From an uncultured Candidatus Melainabacteria bacterium (lineage in GTDB: Bacteria > Cyanobacteriota > Vampirovibrionia > Gastranaerophilales > Gastranaerophilaceae): DNA of 64,000 nucleotides. The first letter of the stretch is position 1, and each line of letters begins with the position of its first letter. Location: the NCBI GenBank assembly GCA_934693165.1, contig CAKUUX010000004.1, positions 67,794-131,793 of the forward strand, read 5' to 3'. The position numbers and the translations under genes are program-made. The notes beneath the pieces were generated by a model that was not told where the DNA came from, did no database searches, and saw nothing but the letters and a program-made list of their open reading frames with translations. This document shows, piece after piece, positions 60,718 to 64,000 of the stretch.

Positions 60718-62391
60718 ATGAAATATAGATCAAATAACGTCTTACTATTATTAGAAGACAAAACAGATGATTACCAAGACAGAGTTGCCCTAGGTATTAA
60801 AACTGCTCTTGGTTGGAAAGAATTTACTTATAAAGGTCTTGGACTTTTATCAAGAAAATTGGGTAGTTATTTAATTAACGACTTACAAATTCAAAAAAAT
60901 GACAGAGTTGCCATTCTTTCTGAATCAAAACCTGAATACGGAGCATGTGTTTTCGCATCAATTTTATCAGGTGCAACTACTGTTCCTTTAGATATTAAAT
61001 TAACTAAATATGAGCTTGTTTCTATTTTAACAGACTGTCAACCTAGAGTTCTTTTAGTTTCTCAAACTTATATTGAAAAAGCTTTAGAAATTCAAAAAGA
61101 AGTACCTTCAATTGAACATGTCATTGTTATGGACGAACCAAGTTATAACATGACACTTCCAAGTTTATATACTATAAATTCAACTCCAAACTGCAAATGG
61201 AGACACAGAAGTTCTAAGTCAACGGCTTTTATCATTTACACTTCTGGTACAACAGGAAACCCTAAAGGTGTTGAAATCTCATTCAGAAACATGCTTGCTC
61301 AATTAAATGCGTTAAGTACTGTAGTTCCTGAATTTATTCCTGAGGGCGAAAATACCAAGATTTTATCAATTTTACCGATGAACCATTTATTTGAGTTAAC
61401 AGTAGGTTTCTCTACTTTCTTACTTTTAGGTACATCCGTATACTATACTCAATCATTAAAACCAAAAGACATTTTAATGATTATGAGAGAAAAACAAGTT
61501 CAATTCATGGTAGTTGTTCCTGCTTTCTTAAAATTACTAAAAGCAGGTATCGAAAACGAAGTTCACAACAATCCGATTGCAAGAAAAGTTTTCCCTATCA
61601 TGTACAATATCGCAAGATTTATTCCATCATTTAAAATTAAAAAAATGATTTTCAAAAAAATCCATGATAATTTTGGTGGACAATTCAGAGGATGTATTTC
61701 AGGTGGTGCACCTATCGATAAAAATGTTGCAAACTTTTTTGAAACAATTGGTATAAAAGTTTATGCAGGTTATGGCTTATCAGAAACAAGCCCTGTTGTA
61801 TCTGTAAACTATGACAAACGTAAAGATTACACATCGGTTGGTAAACCATTACCGGGATTTGAATGTAGAATTGACCCAGAAACTGGCGAAATCCAATTAA
61901 AAGGTCCATCTGTAATGAAAGGTTATCACAACCAACCTGAACTTACTGCAGAAACAATTGACGAAGAAGGCTGGTTACATACCGGTGACATCGGTCATTT
62001 AGACAAAGATGGTCACATTCATATTACTGGCAGAATTAAAAACATGATTGTTCTTTCTGGTGGTAAAAAAGTATTTCCTGAAGAAGTTGAAGCTGTTCTT
62101 GAAGCTAGCAACAACTTTGCTGAAGTTTGCGTAATGGGTTCTTCTCGTGTTGGAGGAACAAAAAGTGGTACTGAAGAAATTGTAGCAGTTATCGTCCCTA
62201 AAGAAACATACGCTAAAGACAAATCAGAAGAAGAATTAAACAAGCTTATCAGAGAAGAAGTTAAACATTTATCTTCTCACCTAGCTCCTTATAAAAGACC
62301 TGTAAACATTATTGTTTATCAAAAAGAACTTCCTAAAACAACAACAAGAAAAGTTAAACGTAGAGAAGTTAAAGAGTTATTGAATATTTAG
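60718..62391 (+). CDS. fadD: long-chain acyl-CoA synthetase / AMP-forming ligase
   Basis: AMP-binding enzyme of 557 aa activating fatty acids with ATP and CoA. The P-loop-like motif is IIYTSGTTGNPKGVE near 178-192; GYGLSETSPVVSVN, WLHTGDIGHLDKDGHIHITG and the C-terminal TTTRKVKRREV with the catalytic Lys complete the family. FadD-like; long-chain use is assumed, and an acyl-ACP synthetase role (recycling fatty acids to envelope lipids) is possible. GTGAAAAGGAT lies ahead of the ATG. Single-gene unit closed by a strong terminator. Confidence 0.88.
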   Translation: MKYRSNNVLLLLEDKTDDYQDRVALGIKTALGWKEFTYKGLGLLSRKLGSYLINDLQIQKNDRVAILSESKPEYGACVFASILSGATTVPLDIKLTKYELVSILTDCQPRVLLVSQTYIEKALEIQKEVPSIEHVIVMDEPSYNMTLPSLYTINSTPNCKWRHRSSKSTAFIIYTSGTTGNPKGVEISFRNMLAQLNALSTVVPEFIPEGENTKILSILPMNHLFELTVGFSTFLLLGTSVYYTQSLKPKDILMIMREKQVQFMVVVPAFLKLLKAGIENEVHNNPIARKVFPIMYNIARFIPSFKIKKMIFKKIHDNFGGQFRGCISGGAPIDKNVANFFETIGIKVYAGYGLSETSPVVSVNYDKRKDYTSVGKPLPGFECRIDPETGEIQLKGPSVMKGYHNQPELTAETIDEEGWLHTGDIGHLDKDGHIHITGRIKNMIVLSGGKKVFPEEVEAVLEASNNFAEVCVMGSSRVGGTKSGTEEIVAVIVPKETYAKDKSEEELNKLIREEVKHLSSHLAPYKRPVNIIVYQKELPKTTTRKVKRREVKELLNI

Positions 62392-62410
62392 TTACCATAA
62401 ATAACATAGA

Positions 62411-62446
62411 AAAAAAGAAGTGGTTTTTATTAATCACTTCTTTTTT
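62411..62446. terminator. convergent terminator fadD / outer-membrane protein
   Basis: A 12-bp stem AAAAAAGAAGTG / CACTTCTTTTTT (62411-62422 with 62435-62446) with T-runs on both strands. It sits between the convergent genes and serves both. Confidence 0.8.
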
Positions 62447-63805
62447 TTAAAATATAAATTGTGTACCAACTAAAAGTTTACTTCCTGTTTTATGAGCATG
62501 ATTATCGTAATAAACGTAGTTTATCATTAATTTTAAAGCATCACCCTTAAGTCTATAATTTATACCAGCAGTATATTCTTTTAATGGTTTATATGAAATA
62601 TCCTTATTTGGAGTAAATTGGTCATATCGTGCCAAGAGTTCAATTTTATTAGACAATCTATAATATAATGTAGTGTAAAAACCATCTGCTTTTAAATTCG
62701 AAGAATGTAAACTTCTCCCATTGTATCCATCGGCAAGCATATATTCAAAATCCCATTTAAATTTTTTATATTTATATGTCGCATTAAATCCAATATTTTT
62801 ATAATGATTATCACGACTTCCTACATTAAAACTTGTTCCAACAATCAATTTTCCATATTTTCCATTTGTTTTTGCCAAAGGTTTAAAATTTATATTACCA
62901 ACAAATTCAGCACCTGGAAAAAAATCATGGAAAAATCTATCCGATGAAAATACACCAATATCATAATCTACCAATGAATATGAACCAATAACTTTAGCAC
63001 CTATTGCTCTTGCGTTTGAAAAAGTTCTTGAAATTTGAGCTTTGTTAATAAATGGTTGTAAATACCCTGACATACCACCCTCATAACCATTTGCTGTTCG
63101 GGTATGTCCTATTCTTATTTTGTTATTCTTTCCCGCCTTGATAGTAATGAAGTTATCTAAAATCATTGCATTCCAATAGTTAACACCCTTTACAGGGACA
63201 AAGTTTAGAGAAAATCTGTAATCAATCGGCAAGTCACGAACTTTACCGACAATGCCGGCTTCACCCATAAATGTGGTATCACTTGTATGATAATGTTCTG
63301 CATCCATAAAATTAAAATTAAAATCACCACGATATGCACCATACACTAATACATCTTCAATTGGTCCTGTTTCAAACTCATGGTATAAACGTTCACCAAA
63401 TAAAGTTGGGTCAAATGGTAAGATTGGATGTTTTTTACTTACGCTCAATTTAATATTTGGATACTCTTTAAAAGCATTTTCAACTTTTTGTGGCAAAGTT
63501 TCACTTTTTTCTTCATCAAATTCTAAATAAGCTTCCTCTTTATGATCTGGGTCATCAATTCTATAATCCGGTAAAAATTCAGGATAATGAGTATCGTCTA
63601 CTTCTTCTTTCAAAGTGTTATCATCAATTCTAAAATCAGGAAGAAAACCTCTACTATCTTTTTTTTCTTCAGACTGCTCAACAAGAGCCAAAATATTTTC
63701 ACGAAAACTCGTATCAAGTTCAATAGATTCTAGCGTTTCTGCCATTGCAGGAACAGGAGAACATATACCCAAAAATACAATTAAACTTAATAAACACTTT
63801 TTCAT
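62447..63805 (-). CDS. outer-membrane beta-barrel protein with N-terminal repeats
   Basis: Protein of about 452 aa. Signal peptide MKKCLLSLIVFLGICSPVPA begins at 63805; a longer in-frame start at 63874 would put 23 residues in front of it and is rejected. Residues 45-95 hold two tandem copies of a unit like FLPDFRIDDNTLKEE / FLPDYRIDDPDHKEE. From about 130 on, alternating beta strands with aromatic girdle residues end with Phe (VGTQFIF), the usual barrel C-terminus. Porin or channel role is likely, substrate unknown. Confidence 0.75.
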   Translation of the reverse strand: MKKCLLSLIVFLGICSPVPAMAETLESIELDTSFRENILALVEQSEEKKDSRGFLPDFRIDDNTLKEEVDDTHYPEFLPDYRIDDPDHKEEAYLEFDEEKSETLPQKVENAFKEYPNIKLSVSKKHPILPFDPTLFGERLYHEFETGPIEDVLVYGAYRGDFNFNFMDAEHYHTSDTTFMGEAGIVGKVRDLPIDYRFSLNFVPVKGVNYWNAMILDNFITIKAGKNNKIRIGHTRTANGYEGGMSGYLQPFINKAQISRTFSNARAIGAKVIGSYSLVDYDIGVFSSDRFFHDFFPGAEFVGNINFKPLAKTNGKYGKLIVGTSFNVGSRDNHYKNIGFNATYKYKKFKWDFEYMLADGYNGRSLHSSNLKADGFYTTLYYRLSNKIELLARYDQFTPNKDISYKPLKEYTAGINYRLKGDALKLMINYVYYDNHAHKTGSKLLVGTQFIF

Positions 63806-63884
63806 ATTCGACCATAATACCATATTAAAAGTATAAAAACTAAGTACATTTGGACTAGATTTTTGAGAAAGCAAAAGAAACTAC

Positions 63885-63913
63885 TTGACGAAAGAACATC
63901 TTTAATATAAACT
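63885..63913 (+). promoter_or_regulatory. promoter of tRNA-Pro
   Basis: TTGACG (63885-63890), 17 bases, TAAACT (63908-63913), 12 bases ahead of the tRNA 5' end. Confidence 0.55.
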
Positions 63914-63925
63914 ATACATGACCTA

Positions 63926-64000
63926 CGGGATGTAGCGCAGCTGGTAGCGCACCTTGCTTGGGACGAGGGGGTCGCACGTTCGAACCGTGTCATCCCGACC
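63926..64000 (+). tRNA. trnP: tRNA-Pro (anticodon TGG), window ends inside CCA
   Basis: Acceptor stem CGGGATG pairs with CATCCCG; anticodon loop CTTGGGA gives TGG; T-arm with CGTTCGAACCG. The discriminator A and the first CC of an encoded CCA are present; the window ends before the last A. All arms fold normally. Confidence 0.93.

Overview
This window is AT-rich chromosomal DNA from a flagellated, diderm (LPS-type) bacterium. The gene content and style suggest an uncultured gut member of Melainabacteria/Vampirovibrionia (Gastranaerophilales-like): Gram-negative envelope genes (LptF/G-like permease, LptD/OstA-like protein, heptose kinase HldA, O-antigen ligase-like protein, SurA/PpiD-like mini-protein), flagellar rod genes and FliI, an orphan [FeFe]-hydrogenase maturase HydE, an NADP-type glutamate dehydrogenase, and many unrecognised coiled-coil proteins. 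The taxonomic placement is an inference from gene style; no rRNA is present.

Layout. 1-7 kb: thymidine kinase and a small hypothetical on the minus strand, then a plus-strand run tyrS-cysK-cysE-alcohol dehydrogenase-lptF/G-like. 6.6-13.6 kb: a mostly minus-strand block with a small hypothetical protein, a GT-C glycosyltransferase, a long coiled-coil/Gly-Ala heptad protein and a TPR + PilZ pair. 13.6-16.6 kb: prfB with a programmed +1 frameshift, a candidate small RNA on the minus strand, and gdhA. 16.7-20 kb: two unrecognised long proteins. 20.2-21.5 kb: a repeat-rich accessory patch in which a GIY-YIG nuclease gene sits between two identical 179-bp repeats, next to partial copies of the tRNA-Tyr 3' end and an intact tRNA-Thr/tRNA-Tyr operon. 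21.7-24 kb: flagellar rod operon (two FlgF/FlgG-like, flgB, flgC). 24-27.2 kb: rsmG and a STAND/TPR ATPase. 27.3-33 kb: envelope biogenesis (M23 peptidase, LptD-like, lytic transglycosylase). 33-39.2 kb: trxB, pgi, hldA, DUF4330-like, O-antigen ligase. 39.2-52.5 kb: an almost uninterrupted minus-strand run, tig-clpP-clpX-hyp-polA-hyp-fliI-NTF2-like-lspA-rluD-hyp-yidC-queA. 52.6-53.7 kb: hydE. 53.9-60.1 kb: minus-strand cluster of coiled-coil proteins, including three long paralogs and one short relative with conserved ends. 60.7-64 kb: acyl-CoA synthetase, an outer-membrane barrel protein and tRNA-Pro at the window edge.

How it fits together. The most interesting pattern is regulatory. Several unrecognised coiled-coil genes and the flagellar rod operon are preceded by promoters matching the flagellar sigma-28 (FliA) consensus TAAAGTTT-N11-GCCGATAA, one of them exactly (54648-54674). 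Together with the paralog family that keeps its N- and C-terminal helices but varies the middle, this suggests an undescribed late-flagellar regulon of exported or surface-structural proteins. That function is inference; the promoters and the protein architecture are visible in the sequence. Other points of note are a Yfr1-like small RNA candidate, a repeat-flanked GIY-YIG gene beside tRNA-Tyr remnants, and several families of dispersed intergenic palindromic repeats.
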